Shown: positions 36,418 through 49,570, counted from the first letter of the stretch. The stretch is DNA of 64,000 nt from Cylicocyclus nassatus (GCA_958299035.1 CATQJL010000223.1:4830359-4894358), one strand, 5' to 3'. Program-made: numbers and translations. The notes: generated by a model from the sequence alone, not told the origin.

Positions 36418-39111
36418 TCAATATGACATTGCCCGCACTGGTTTAATCGATGCATAATCGAGCACAGGTTTTCCTGATTCAGCATTATGCGCAAATCCTA
36501 CCACCGACTTAGAACGGCTTGATAAGACGTTTGTTTTCTTGAGCGATGAATTGAGAGACGGAGGAGTACGCATAGTTCGTTCAGCATTCGCCGTGGAGAC
36601 GAAGAGATCTTTCGTCAAACCGATACCAAAGTTGCTTTTGCGGCTGGCAAAATCAGCATAGTCGTCGTTATCTTCTCCTTCCTTGGACAACTTGTCGTCA
36701 ACAGCTGTGGAACTTCTCGATGAGCATGCCGACGATTTCAACGATGCACTTTCTTCAATGGTTTCGAAATGTTGCGAGCTATGCATGTCGATCGACTTTG
36801 AATCAACTCGCGAAGGAAAGGTAATATGGTGTCCATGTTCACTCACTTCAGCTAGAGCATTCTTCACGGCTTCTAGATCGGGTACAACGGGAATCACGTA
36901 GTCGCAAGACTCATCAATACTACTCTGTCGGGCTTGTTCGAGGACAATTTGGCTGGGAGTCAGTTCGGCGTCAGAGACATCGGTTGGATACGTGAAGATT
37001 TCAGTATCTTTTCGAATGGAGCATCCAAATGACGAAGTGCGGGATCGAATGCAGTTGCTGGGACTGTCCACGCTGACAACGGAGCCGCTTCCAGATCGTC
37101 TGATGCCGCTTCCAAAATCGATTTCAACGAAGTGATCCGTTCCTTCACATGGCGCTGCACTCTTGCGGTTGTGTGGAGTACTGCGCCCAGAGCCGAAGCT
37201 TCCAGAACGATTTCGCAGGTAGTCGTCTTTTTCGGAACACATAGCTGATAGATGGTTCGCACTTGATGATGGTCCAAAAGATGACGAAAATTCGGATGAA
37301 GCAAGCGATACACTGGAGGCGGATGTCTGTGAAACGCGCTGCTGCCTCGAGGTGTGCTGCGAAGTTTTTCGAAAAGGTCGTGGGAAGAGCGACTTGCTGC
37401 CAAGTGAAAAGGCTCTTTTACGAGGATCATCTACGGGTTGCAGATGGGTGTTCGAAGCGTTCTCAGCTTGAAAACTGGGGTTTTCTCCCATGCCAGTGTT
37501 GGCGGTCGTAGGGCGAAGATTGCACCTTCCAGCAAAAGAGTATGCGCGAGGAGGATTGGCTGGACTTTGTAATTCCGAACAACCGTTGGCAACACCAGTT
37601 GAGCTACAATAATCGCTACTATCCGACACATACGAGCGAACTTCTTCGAGTTTGTAACGATCGTGGGTAGGCATGATTAGATGGCTGCTACTTCCAACAG
37701 AAGTCCATTCAGCGGCATGCATGGGAGTGTAACCATTATCGGAGATAAGATAATCACTGCTTGGCAAATCTGGTGTTTTCGAAGCCTCTTCTGTAGTTCG
37801 AGTTGGTGCAGATGTTGGTTGAGGAGCTGAAACTTCTTCAGGTACTTGCTCCATGGTCTTACTGTGCACAACACCTCTAGGGCTGTCTAAAGCAACGGAA
37901 GCGTCCACAGGAGATGAGAGTGAAGCATCGGAAGCGGTGCTTGACGGCGGCGGGATCATGGCTTGATAAACACCAAAATCTTCTTGAGATGGCTGTCGCT
38001 GAGGGAATACACTCATCATTGAACTTGCTGGAGGAGTTGAGTTCTTAGGTGGAGCTTGCGAACCGTATGAGATGCTGTACGCACGTGAAGCAAGAGTTGA
38101 GCCAGTTGGATTCGAAGGTGTAGAAGGTTTACTGCCAATTGCACTGGGAGATGAGTATGTGGAAACCCGTCCACTGAGGAAAGACGAAGTGCGAACTCTC
38201 TGCGAACCTTGCGTATGACAGCGATCACGATGATGTCCTTGATGCGAACGAAGCGACAAGAGACCGGGAGGTTTTGTGACGCCGTTGTTCATCTTCCTTT
38301 CTTTTTCGGACTCCCTTTCGATTATCGCATTCAGCTTATTGTGAATATCGAGAGCGACTTCATCATTATCACATTGAGCCCATAATTCGCTTGCTCCTGA
38401 TGGTGCACTCCTTCCTAATCGCATCAAAAAGTATCTCTCCTGGCAACCGAAAAAAGCCACACACTTGCGTGGAATCTCAATGAAGTCCTCGGAGTTGAAT
38501 GGTGGAATACCGGATGGCGGCAAACCATTGACAGCTGGTTCTATGCGACGTTTGCAGAGTATGATGGTGTGGGCGTAAAAGCACAAACGTTTCGGTCCTG
38601 CAACTTCTGGAAGACGAACGCAGATGTTTTGAAGCGAATCTTCAGTGCGTGGTGGCCTCTTCAGCTTCGGCATGCTGACCACATCGACATCCCAAACACA
38701 TTCGAAGAATTCCAACGGTTGTATTGGTCTTCCAAGCCGCAGCGCTCTCGACGGAATCAGTGCTGACATGATCGCGTTGTACCACTCGGTATTTTGACGT
38801 CCATCATCTCCGGCTTTGCCTCCATCATCCACTCTCAGGCACAATGTTTCATCAGGACCCATTAAGCACACACATCGCTTGAGTTTCGGATCGAAGTGGT
38901 CGTTGTGAAGATTGAACGCCGTAGAAAGATCGATGAGATGCCTGGCGGATTTGTGCTTTCGATAAGCTTTTTCGCTTTCGTGCAACTCCAACGCACGTTC
39001 ACAAAGTACAGCGTAGTAGCTCTTCTTCGACTTGATAGGAGCAAATCCGGCGATGACTGGTCCAGACTTTATGACACCAGACTCTTCCTCCAACTTCAAA
39101 CTCGATGCCAT
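36418..39111 (-). CDS. ist-1: Insulin receptor substrate-like adaptor (IST-1/IRS type)
   Basis: This is a single 897-codon exon. IRS proteins dock on activated insulin/IGF receptors at the plasma membrane and, once tyrosine-phosphorylated, recruit PI3-kinase and other SH2 proteins. Residues about 12-120 read as a PH domain (GVIKSGPVIAGF at the start, NTEWYNAIMSAL as its last helix). Residues about 133-266 form a PTB domain (FFECVWDV, then RYFLMRLGRSAPSGASELW and a closing helix DIHNKLNAI). The long tail is Ser/Pro rich with RVRTSS and RAYS blocks typical of IRS. Two YxxM motifs are visible (YQAM at 382-385, YTPM at 461-464); YxxM is the PI3-kinase p85 site. Other tyrosines (DYLI, DYCS, DYVIP, DYAS) could be docking sites. 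A good acceptor (TTTTCCATTCCAG, exon from 39,148) lies 37 bases upstream of the ATG, so the message is cis- or trans-spliced in its leader. Confidence 0.88.
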   Translation of the reverse strand: MASSLKLEEESGVIKSGPVIAGFAPIKSKKSYYAVLCERALELHESEKAYRKHKSARHLIDLSTAFNLHNDHFDPKLKRCVCLMGPDETLCLRVDDGGKAGDDGRQNTEWYNAIMSALIPSRALRLGRPIQPLEFFECVWDVDVVSMPKLKRPPRTEDSLQNICVRLPEVAGPKRLCFYAHTIILCKRRIEPAVNGLPPSGIPPFNSEDFIEIPRKCVAFFGCQERYFLMRLGRSAPSGASELWAQCDNDEVALDIHNKLNAIIERESEKERKMNNGVTKPPGLLSLRSHQGHHRDRCHTQGSQRVRTSSFLSGRVSTYSSPSAIGSKPSTPSNPTGSTLASRAYSISYGSQAPPKNSTPPASSMMSVFPQRQPSQEDFGVYQAMIPPPSSTASDASLSSPVDASVALDSPRGVVHSKTMEQVPEEVSAPQPTSAPTRTTEEASKTPDLPSSDYLISDNGYTPMHAAEWTSVGSSSHLIMPTHDRYKLEEVRSYVSDSSDYCSSTGVANGCSELQSPANPPRAYSFAGRCNLRPTTANTGMGENPSFQAENASNTHLQPVDDPRKRAFSLGSKSLFPRPFRKTSQHTSRQQRVSQTSASSVSLASSEFSSSFGPSSSANHLSAMCSEKDDYLRNRSGSFGSGRSTPHNRKSAAPCEGTDHFVEIDFGSGIRRSGSGSVVSVDSPSNCIRSRTSSFGCSIRKDTEIFTYPTDVSDAELTPSQIVLEQARQSSIDESCDYVIPVVPDLEAVKNALAEVSEHGHHITFPSRVDSKSIDMHSSQHFETIEESASLKSSACSSRSSTAVDDKLSKEGEDNDDYADFASRKSNFGIGLTKDLFVSTANAERTMRTPPSLNSSLKKTNVLSSRSKSVVGFAHNAESGKPVLDYASIKPVRAMSY

Positions 39112-39749
39112 GCCAGCCTCACGACTCTAAGACGGGCAGGGACGCCTGCTGGAATGGAAAAGTTCAGAATAACTGCAATCCACTGAACTGGTAGATGTGC
39201 AATAGTATTTGACATGGTATAACACCAAGAAGATCTAAACATGAAACAAAAACAAAATTTTATGATTACTTTACAAGTTACAAGTAGTTCAAACAAATAA
39301 GAAAAATACATCAATCAACCAGCTATATACGGTAAGAGCCACAAACTTTTTCCCTATAAATAATCCTCAGCGATAATCGTTTCATAGGATGAAAGAGGAA
39401 TGAGCGGTGTGGAAGAGCGTACACGTTTGACGGAAACCTCTGTATAGACCTGGCTCTAACTACAAACAAACATGCATCATTCAACAATTACTACAATCAA
39501 CACAGGCCCAAAAGCACACCTATCTCTGAGATGCTAAGCACTTGCAGTGCTAAGCGGAAATATGTCTCGAAAGACTTCAACAAAGAGATGAGATTAAAAA
39601 TCAAAAAGAAAGGAAGAGTAAAGTAGAAAGGAAACAGTTGAAAGGATTATACGAAAACTGAGATCGTGATTAAAATCTGAGCGGGCTTCGATGGCGCTCT
39701 CTACATAGATAAAGTGAAAAAATGATATCATTGGTACAATAAGATTGTC
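39112..39749 (-). other. PPM1D-IRS intergenic spacer (possible operon gap)
   Basis: These 638 bases separate the PPM1D stop from the IRS start on the same strand. No other gene is visible. I saw no unambiguous AATAAA on the minus strand. A splice acceptor precedes the IRS ATG. This allows, but does not show, a shared transcript resolved by trans-splicing. Confidence 0.4.
39136..39165 (-). promoter_or_regulatory. 3' splice acceptor in the leader of the IRS gene
   Basis: On the minus strand ttttccattccag lies just before the exon base at 39,148, about 37 bases before the start codon. In nematodes such a site near an ATG is either a cis acceptor for a leader exon or a spliced-leader trans-splice site. 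Confidence 0.55.
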
Positions 39750-42700
39750 CTAATTACGCTTATTCCTTGAAGGCAATCGAGTTGAAATCACCGATGAGCT
39801 TCCGTCCTGGAAATAACAAAAATGCAAAAAATACAACACAAACCCAATAATAAAGCAATCTGGAGCTAACGTCTCTCATTGTCAAATCAGAGACAGATAC
39901 TTCGGTCATTTACAGGCAGCCTAAGCAAAATCAATGCTTTCCTGAATACCACATAGTCCAGAGGCATGCTTTAGAAGTGGAGCAGCTGCGTGATCCGTTC
40001 CTCTAATGGTCCTCGAGAAGAGGAACTTTCAGTCCACCGGAAGCAAAGCAACTTGGATGGGCAGACCTTGAAAGCTTCTGGTGAAACGCAGGTCCATTTT
40101 CTCCTTCCAAAGGTTGTATTAGAGAGCCGGACCAACGCTGATGCTTCGCTTTTAAGGTAATCTTGTAAATTATATGGTTGTGGAGGAAGCAAGATTTTGG
40201 CGAGACGCTGCTTTTAGACCAACAATTGACAAGCTACCTATACACCTTTAGATATTTTCCAACAAATACAAAAAGCCTCTTGCACAAATTCAAACACACC
40301 AGAAGTTACTGTCCACTCCCTATACCGAATCCGACAAGACGTCGCATGAAGCCATATATCCGCCGCATCTTGGATGGTGGCTCCCCTAATTCCAAATTCG
40401 CCGTCTGGTCGTCCTTCAAAGATGGTTTCGAGTCCAACTTCGACAGCGACCACTTACTGCCTAGTCGTGATGCACTACTCGTAGCCTGAAAGAGAACCAC
40501 TGGAACTACGACTCAAACAAAATAGAAAGACAGCAAACCTTGGAGGGAGTCGATGGTGCGCTTCTAACTTTTCCTGGGACTGCAGTCAAACTGCTATCAA
40601 ATTCTTCAGAATTTCTGCGTGGTATATCCAGGCTCAGGCGGTGTACAACAGGAGTTATTCCAGATGACTCGGCTATCAAACGATGAGACCTCTTCCTGCT
40701 GCCCGTCAATGGTGTGGCCAAAGAGCCACCATCATTGATGATGTTGCGAAGTTGAGGAGTCACATCGCTTTTTGGCCCATTTCTCAGCGTTGGCGTTCTT
40801 ACATCGACCAACAAAGTGGTTGCATTACGCTCGCGGGATCTAAAGATGTTTCATAGAGAGATGGAACAAGTAATCAAATCTATATTTGAGTGTCAATATC
40901 GCGTAAGGATGCACGTTATTGATAGAGTGTATGTTAATCACCTGGTGATCATTCCAAAAGTTGGAGTCAAAGAGCTCGCAACGTGTATCTTGATGTCGAC
41001 CGGACCCGATGGAGTGAGAACCTGAATGATGTGGTTGGTAATCGGAGAAGAGTGGCTAGCACTATGTGTGATTTTATGCACTTTCTACATGTGTTAGGGC
41101 TTTACGAATGGGCAATGAAGCTATGAAACTTACCTTATCCTCCATTTTGACACATGGTGATCGACAAGGCCCTCGTTTGATGACAATTCCTTCTGTATGC
41201 CGAAGCGTCATACCAGTGGTGATGCGAGATGGTGTAACACTGTCCTGAAACGACACTCATTCGAGATTCTATGCGAAAACGATAGCAACAGGACACACCA
41301 TATTGGACAATCTTGATAAAGATCTAGTTACGCGCTTCTTTCGTCCATTACGACCTTCTTCATTGCGGACATCAGACCCCAAAGGTGACTGAAATAGAAT
41401 TTTGCCTTTCAGTAATGATTTAGCCAAAAAGTGAAACCAGAAGCGCAGCAACCGAACAACCTACAGTAGTGGCATTTGCATCATTTGAAGAGCATTTTTC
41501 CTCTTCCTCGTCTGTGCCATCTTCATCGACAGAACCAACTTCCGAAGATGTTTGCATCTCAAAACAGTAAAATTTAATCATATTTAGGTGATCAAATAGT
41601 GTCACCTTGGAAGTAATAGTGACCGCCTCCTCTTCATGATGTCCTGAGGTGCGGGTAGGCACAACATTCACATCGAATTTCTCACAGTCCTACAAAGAAA
41701 AACTATCCTGACGGTTTTACGCAAATAAGGAAAGGACTCACAGCTGTCGAAAATTCTAGTTCGAGTTTGTTCGAGCTATCATCTTGTTGTGCCTCTTGGT
41801 ACGCTTTGCAGTACCGCTCCTCAAGAAGACGTTCCTCCGTATGTGTCATAAATCCTGGCCCAGTGTACTCAACAACTAAAGCAACAGAGAATATAATATG
41901 CTAAAAGATATTGAGAAGACGGTCCTACTTTCCTACCTGAGAAATGCGGATCGCGAGCACCCTTGTAAACAATAGGAGTGCGATAAGTGTACAGTTTCAG
42001 TGTTGTTGATGGTGAGACCCTAACCATACATTCTGGATCGTCCACGAACACTTTATCAATCGAGCATTTGTTTCCAATGAATTCCTCCACACAAGGGTGG
42101 TCCACAGGCAGGTCGGCGTAAGGTGAATCAAACATGACCTCAAAACATACAAAGCTGATGTGCACAGCGGCTATCAATGAGCATCAAGCAAAACGGAGTG
42201 TTTCGAAAACTGAGGAAATAATAACTTTGTGAAAACTTACAGTTATTGCAGTGACATTGTCAGCTCTCAGATGCCGCCAATTTCGAATTGCATTTGCCAC
42301 AAGTACCCGTGCCAAATTTGTGTGTTTGTCGCGGTACTATGGTTATAAAAAATTCGAGATGTTCATGAGATAAGGAAGCGGTTGCGTACCAATACTCACA
42401 ACTAAATCTTCACTTCGATCAACTCCTATCTGAGAGACATTTTCTTCTTCGTCGACGATGGCTGCCACCTGGAAAAATTTGACAATAACTTGATGGCTGC
42501 TATGCTCGGTGTCAGTGATTTTCTTTATGGTCTAAATGGTACAATGACAAAGGCTTCAGCAAGTCCAGATAGAAAACCTTGTTTGTTTAGCGTTAGTTAC
42601 TCATAATTACTCATGCGCCGGCTCAGAGTTGACAGAGAATTTTAAAATGCTCACACGCGTGTTAATGCGCTGGCATTCACTTCTCCCATCCCACTAGGGC

Positions 42701-45339
42701 GCCGAGGCGTCTGCGCAACTATGGGCGCAACACTATGCTTCAACAGAAAAAAAGTGATCAACACTCAACAGATGACACAGAGTGTGTGTTCTAGAAAATT
42801 GCAAGGCAACCTATACGAGTCATGCGATTCTTCCTAGATCCTACCTGCACTGGTCCAAGAACGTTTGTCAAACCATCCGACGCAAGTACCAAGCATACGT
42901 CATCACCTGGAAACAGACCTCGTAATTCATACAAGATCAACAAGCACAACAGGAAAAGCTAAATCTATTTGTGATACTATTTTGACAGCAGACGATTTCC
43001 AAATAATTTTCCCAATGATTTTCCGCGATAACAATCAGTAATGAGAATTACAGCCAAGATGCCCATTAAGGAGTTTACAAGAAAAAAAGCTTTATCGCGC
43101 TTTTCTTCTCCAAAGACCAGTAAACTCCTTAACACACTAAGCTAAACGATGAACCGTGATTAAGTAGTCTTAGCCCAAACCAGGGCATGACCTCTTTCTT
43201 GCTTCAACTTCGATACAACTGACAACTTTTCACATAGCTTTCTTGCTACAAAACCAAGCAAACTGAAAAAAAAAGAGGCAATCAATCTGCCCACCACTGC
43301 AAGCGAGCAATGTGTGAAAACCAACCGGTAATTTCCCTTACAGCCAGATCAGGTTCGGGGGAGACGATGAATTCTTGTGTGTCCTCACAATACGACCACA
43401 CATCACCTGCAAAATGGCAGCTTCAAAATTATGTATTCGACTCAGGCAATTCTAACGTCACAGTTTTCCAGTAATGATCTGTTACAAAATTCGTCTCAAA
43501 TGTACGCGGCTAGACTGAAACAACTAGCAGGATGCAATCAAGATTTTCCCAACACTGGTCTGGATATTTTCAGTTATCTCAATTTCTCTATCATTGTCAA
43601 TATCAAAGCACAGAAGTAATTTTTAAAATAGCAGAAGCTGTAGATAAAAAGCCACAATTCTATGTTCTTCAAAATCTTTTGCCAGTAAGTTAAGAGAGAT
43701 ATAAACAAAATAATGGTGTTATCATACCTAAACTCCGTGCTACAGCAAGAAATGGTATGCTTTCCGTCGGAGTACTTCTTCTAATTGGACCAGTGTGCTG
43801 CTTCATGGGACGTGTCCATACGACTCTTGCAACGCCGCTTTTCAAAGCGACCTAAAGAAAGAATTTCCGGATTCCGCTAAAACGACAATGTAATGAGTAC
43901 CGATCCTCCTGCTCCTCGGATTCTGGCTTGCTCATCCTCACTTTCCGGCTTGTGGTCGACAGTCAGTCTATGAGGTACAAGATCTTCGGAGTTGTCTTGA
44001 AGGTCTAGAAATCAGAAAAAAAAAATAGTTGCAGCATGTATGGCGAAATTATTTTTTGTAGAAAACATCACTTACATGACCGCTTCAGCAAGATTATAGC
44101 AGAATCGCCGACATGACCAGTAAAGAGCTTTCCTTTTCGTACTATCGCTATACTGACAGTCGTACCCGCCGTACTAGGGTAACCCGAGGCCGTACGCGGC
44201 CATTCTGCTGAAAATGAAGATTTGACATGATATGTTAAACTGCATAGCGTACATATGTGATTGGTGGCAATAAACACAATATGTGAGCAATCTGAGTGCA
44301 CAACGCGAACAGCGGCAAGTAGCTCGTGCGCTATGCGAAACTGCAAACGTTTTTAAGGGGATATTAACATTACTGCAAAGGCAGTTTACTTGTAAACATT
44401 GTAGTTCAAAAATGTTGAAAGACTTCTAGAGTACACAAATCCAGACAAAAGTTTGAGAAGAAACGTTTGCCTGTAACTACACTCGCTGCTGCAATACATG
44501 ATGAGTTCGACCCAAAACCACTTATGACTTGGTGCAAACAAAGAAAAAAGACATAGTGGCGCTTAGCGAGTATTTGCCGTTTCTTAATCAGATGGAAGAA
44601 AAACAGAAGAAGAGGATCAGGAGCTACCACACAACACCTCTGAATGGTAGATAAAAGACCTTCGATAGGCAGACGACTTGTGATTAGCGACCGACAGCAA
44701 AGCTCTTCTCAGGATTTAGAATATTAAGAAAGGTTTATCTGAGAAAAAAAAGAAGAGTGCAGAAAGGAAGCTCCACAGAAAAAAACATCGGTAACTACCA
44801 GGTTCTGAAGAAGTTCAATTATGACCTAATCCTTTACTACATAAATGTCTTGAACTGAGTAAAGCTGCAGTCACATAAGCTGAACTTACAAACTATTTTC
44901 CAGATTCCGTGGTGTGTACTAAGAAATCCTAATCGTATCGCTTCCAGCACATCATCGTCATCGTCCGAATCAAAAAGATCGCTCTTCTGGAAAAGTTACC
45001 AGAATATGTAGAACAAGATATGATGCTATAATAGAATAGACTACCATTATATTGTTCAAGAGATTTTTCCTGACATATTCGCTAGCCTCATGCCCACCGT
45101 GACCATCGAATATGCCGAAAAAAGTAAATTTGATAGATCCATCCTCGTTCCTTATAGTTTCGATATGCACCCGGTCTTCCATATATTTGCGGCCGCCCTT
45201 GAATATTGTATGCAAAAAAAAATGAAATGAAGAAGGAGATGCAAACCTGATTAGCTGCGACAGTGATGCGAAGATTTTCGCCGAGAAACATGCTCGGAAA
45301 ACTTGCACCTTTTTTAGCTCCGGTAGAATTTGGAGCCAT
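39750..45339 (-). CDS. ppm1d: PPM1D (Wip1)-type PP2C Ser/Thr phosphatase, about 21 exons
   Basis: PP2C enzymes are metal-dependent Ser/Thr phosphatases; the PPM1D class acts on stress and DNA-damage signalling proteins in the nucleus. I placed exons from 45,247-45,339 (ATG at 45,339) through 40,310-40,485 with consistent phases, about 760 codons. Seen in order: [105 protein letters not shown] and RADNVTAI, with all the usual metal-binding Asp residues present. EWP..PSTAGTT and [18 protein letters not shown] match PPM1D better than other PP2Cs. The long, acidic-then-basic tail ([17 protein letters not shown]) suggests a nuclear location. The 3' end is less sure. My best reading is exon 40,067 to about 40,153 joined to 39,750-39,806 (stop at 39,750-39,752). 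Confidence 0.88.
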
Positions 45340-48300
45340 TTCGATAAGAACAGCACCTAATATTCTTAAGCCGGGTCAACTTTACTCTGAAAGAACATTT
45401 TCACGGTTACTACGATTATCGAGTTTGGATTGAAGAGATTATTGCGCGTGCACTGCAAGCTGGTGCTCACGTGAGAAGAAGCCTACAAACTTTCAGTGGA
45501 TGGGCATGAACACAACTACGGTATTCTATAAGAGCGACATACTTTACATAGAATTATATGCAGCTATGAGCCCATATACGTTGACAAAATGAATATGAAA
45601 AATCGTAACTTAAGCAGGTGAAGAGCAGTGACAACGAGAAGGAACTAATCGAAACCGTCTAGTCCTCCGCTATAAAAGTATATAGCTTATGTTTAGATTT
45701 CACCGTTCAAAATATTTTATGGAAAAACGAGGGTGCAGACGATTCTCTGATGTCTACAGATTTTTAAGAAAAAAAACTAACTTTTGTAGATGAAAGCCAA
45801 AATGACGGAAAAAGTGTCATTGAAACCAATTCGTCCTTCAAAAGATATAAGCTGAAAACGAGCATTCGACAATGACAGACATTCGTACAATGAGCGATAT
45901 AGCTCTGTTTGTACCTCCTCTCGAATGGGTCATTTGTACAATCCCTTGATCAACCGGATGTTGACATATTAATACTTCAAATGAAGGTAAAAAAAGATCT
46001 CCCATGTGATACCAAACTTTCCTGATAATCGTTTTAATAAGTATCATATGTCTCTGATAAAACATTATTAGATATAAATTTGCCGATGTAATCTGTGGAC
46101 ACATATTACTATCATATCTGAGAGAGAACAGTCAAAAGAAACTTCCAACAACTTTAACATCTCATTTTGTTGAAGTGCAAAGTACGTCATTTTAAAATAT
46201 TCCATTACTATATGTAATGATCATAAAAAGCTTCAGCTGAGGAACACCGACATGGCGAACGTTTCACACCAGAAAGCAATCCATTCTGTGCAGAAAGTCA
46301 AATACGAGCACAAATGTTATTGCTTCCTGACAAAACTCCGTTCCTCGACCTTAACATACAAAGGAACATGTCCACTCTCCAAAAATGCTATTACAATCAC
46401 AAGACGCGTCTCTAAATCAATAGAGAGAAGAACTGATAGATTTAGAGACCTATGGCGCAGTATAGAATTTACAAGAAAGTGGTTCACTGTAACTATCCAT
46501 AATAAAGAGATATGTGCACTTATTACCAGGAAAACTGTTACATCCGAAATTTAATGAAGAAAAATACAACGGAAAAGCAGGATACAAAAACAGAATGAGG
46601 CAGCAGCACCTGCGGCCGCGTCGCGCATCTCGGAGACGCGCTCGCTGCACGAGTTTGACTGGAGCAGCTCGGAAGATTGAAAAAGAACATCATGGTTATC
46701 TGGGACAACTTTTGCGTTTATTTCTACCATGTCACTGTTAGATCAGCTGAAATGCACACGAGATAAGCTGAAGCCCACTACCACCAGGTTGGTTTGTTCA
46801 ATTATCTTTTCCCCTCATTGCATCCATAACGATTACACAATATCTTGCGCGAACTCTTGTATACAAGAACGGATGATATTTAAGAGACACCAAAACTCTT
46901 TTGTGCACATTCTCAAAACATGCTTGAGCTTGTTCTTCTTTGGTTCAAAGTAGTAAATAATGCTATATAGCTGAAATGGATTCCTAATATAAACTTGCTT
47001 ACCGAGTCAGGCTTGTTTAGACAATGTATGCGAAACGCAGTGGCGGTCGCAGGATTTCCGTTCGGGGCGTGGAGCGGAGGCAAAAGTTTTTTTTTCCAAA
47101 TGAAGGTGCGTGACGTCAGCTATGCACTCCGAAAATTCTTTTGGGAATTCTCAAAGTTTTTGCAGCCTCTCTCCTCAATCTCTTTGCTCCCTGCTCCAGT
47201 GCGCGTATGCAGCACAAACCCCTAGCGCGGGTAGAGTAACGTCTGCGCCCCAGCGCGGTCTCCATGTGAACCAGCGTGCGTACGCGGTGCGACACTGCCT
47301 TTCGCTCTTTTTGACACGTTTCTCCTGAGATTTCAACGGAACTGTCTGAGGTTAACACGTTCAAAAGAGCGAAAGGCAGCGAGATGACGTGGTACCTTTG
47401 GGAATCTTGCTGGGGAACAAACGGCACTATATGTCGCCAAAAAGGGGCGGCCTCGCGGTTATCAACAAATAGTACGCGTCTTTTTGCATAGAGGTAAGCT
47501 GCGCCCCACGCGAATAGATGCTATAAATCTGTAATGCCTTGAAGTTTGCGGCTGCGTGTTTTGTCGCAGATGTCCGCGGGAAGTCACCCACCCGTTTCCT
47601 CGCACTTCGTCGCGCTAAGGTGCGATATCAGCTTCAGGAATAGCGTGATATTTTCGAGGCGGCGCAGCAGGAGCTCCCAAAGCCTCGCCGTCTTTTCTTG
47701 CAGGATACTTACAGTCTGCCCCAATCTCAATCAGGCCAAAATTGGCATGGCGTCCGCGTCGCAAGGGTTTTGCGTCACGCCTACGGCCTGCTTGCCTGCT
47801 CTCTCTTCGATCTCTTCACTCCCTCCGACAGTGCACGTATGCAGCGCAAAGTAGGGGCGCTGCGTGCGTGCAAATCTAGTCAACGGTTCGGCCTGATTCC
47901 GATTGGAGCAAACTCTAGCACTTCAGTGAAACCTCGAAAGGAGATCACGCCTTTACAAGGCTGAAGGGTGGCTCCGCCTATTGCTCCGCCTTCTAAGTGC
48001 ACTCATTCTGAGCTGTGTGTACGTCGTGATACATATTCTTTATATTGACTAGTAAACCAGTAATTAAAGGTGCTAGATTGCATCCGTGCGCTTCGGGACC
48101 GCACGCGGTTCCCGCTACTTGATGGTTTTTGAATGCAGCTTACGATTCTTTGTAGATTAGGTGGACAGTGGGAAGTGATGAAAAATTGACTTAAAAATTT
48201 TTCCTAGGTCTTTGCAAACTTGGAAGCAAGGAACTCTGCAGCTGAATTCACAAAATTCGAGCTATGAATGCTAGTCATGCATTCAACGTAAAAATAAGAC

Positions 48301-48713
48301 AACACTTCCTCCAGCCATGTGTAGCTGCACTCCTGGAAATGTTTGTTATGCTATGTTGCAGATATTTATTCCAAGTCAGGTGCTCGAACCTCCGAACAAT
48401 TAGAGGGAGGTCTAGCAAGCATCCGAGCATTCAAATATCTTATGGTTTTTCCAGCTTTGGCATAGCATTGAATGGCGGATTAAATTGAAGGAAACCGGAG
48501 ATTTTTTGATTTTTTGTCATATTTATGGAAACTGAATTTCTAGTTTTCCGATGTTACAGTCATTAGGGAAAGTTGAATGCTGAATGTCCTTTAACCAACA
48601 TCTAAGTTGGCAACCTAATTTCTGATGTAAACTTCGGAATGATTCCCTCCAAAAATTTCTTATGTGATTTCTACCAAAATGAACAAATGTTGACTTCTTT
48701 ATATTAGGTTGAA
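45340..48713. other. Interval between PPM1D and the DUSP19-like gene
   Basis: No gene was recognised. 46,600-46,670 is a GC-rich patch. 46,990-48,000 is a GC-richer repeat region in which a segment at about 47,166-47,220 (ctctctcctcaatctctt .. gcgtatgcagc) recurs diverged at 47,798-47,852. 47,289-47,380 holds a short inverted pair (actgcctttcgctctttttg and aaagagcgaaaggcagc). Confidence 0.5.
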
Positions 48714-49421
48714 CCGAAAGTTCTGTCGCACCATTTTCAAAAAATCATATCTTTCTCTCACAACAATTTTGCGCAGTTAAAATTTTTCAGAAAGCGTAAA
48801 GCATGTAGTTTCCAAAAGTCCCCTGGAGACTTTCCAACATGCTCAGGTTGCAGAGATAAAAATGAAAAAACGAGATCATTCGAAATTCGGAATTTTTAAG
48901 CAAAAATTCTAAAAATCTAGAAACTGTGTGATAAAATTCGGAACAGCTGCCATCCTATGTTTTCTTGTATTTTATAAACTGAGTTAAGTTTTTGCTGATC
49001 GAGCTCTTCTTTCAGAAGTTATGATTTTTTGAAAAAAATGCAAATCGATCTCTTAAGAATTCTTAAGAAATCGATTTTTCGGTGTTTTAAAAAAACATAA
49101 CTTCTGAAAGAAAGGCTTGATCAGCACAAACTTAACTCAGTTAGTAACAAAATACAAGAAAACTTAGGATAACAGCTGTTCCGGATTTTATCGCACAGTT
49201 TTAAATATTTAGAATTTTTGCTCAAAAATTCCGATTTTCGAATGATCTCGTTTTTTCATTTTTATCTCTGCAACCTGAGCATATTGGAAAGTCTCAAGGG
49301 GACTTTTGGAAACCACATGCTTTACGCTTTCTGATAAAATTTTAACTGCGCAAAATTGTTGTGAGAGAAAGAAGTTATGATTTTTTGAAAATGGTGCGAC
49401 AGAACTTTTGGTTCAACGTAA
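48714..49421. repeat. Palindromic mariner-type MITE (708 bp)
   Basis: The ends ttaggttgaaccgaaagttctgtcgcac and gtgcgacagaacttttggttcaac.. mirror each other, flanked by TATA-rich bases. The two halves stay complementary nearly to the centre at about 49,065 (for example ttgctgatcgagc against tgatcagcac, aattcttaagaa in the middle). It lies 150 bases before the first DUSP19-like exon. Confidence 0.9.
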
Positions 49422-49570
49422 TATATACTTGAGTAGTCGATTTCTCAATTCAAACAGCATGCAAATAATCAACTCGAGTACCGAGGAATGGCAACATTTA
49501 TTTTGACCTCTATAATATGTACTACTATCACTGTAGATGGCCGTATTTTTTCACAGGGTACTTCACGAAG

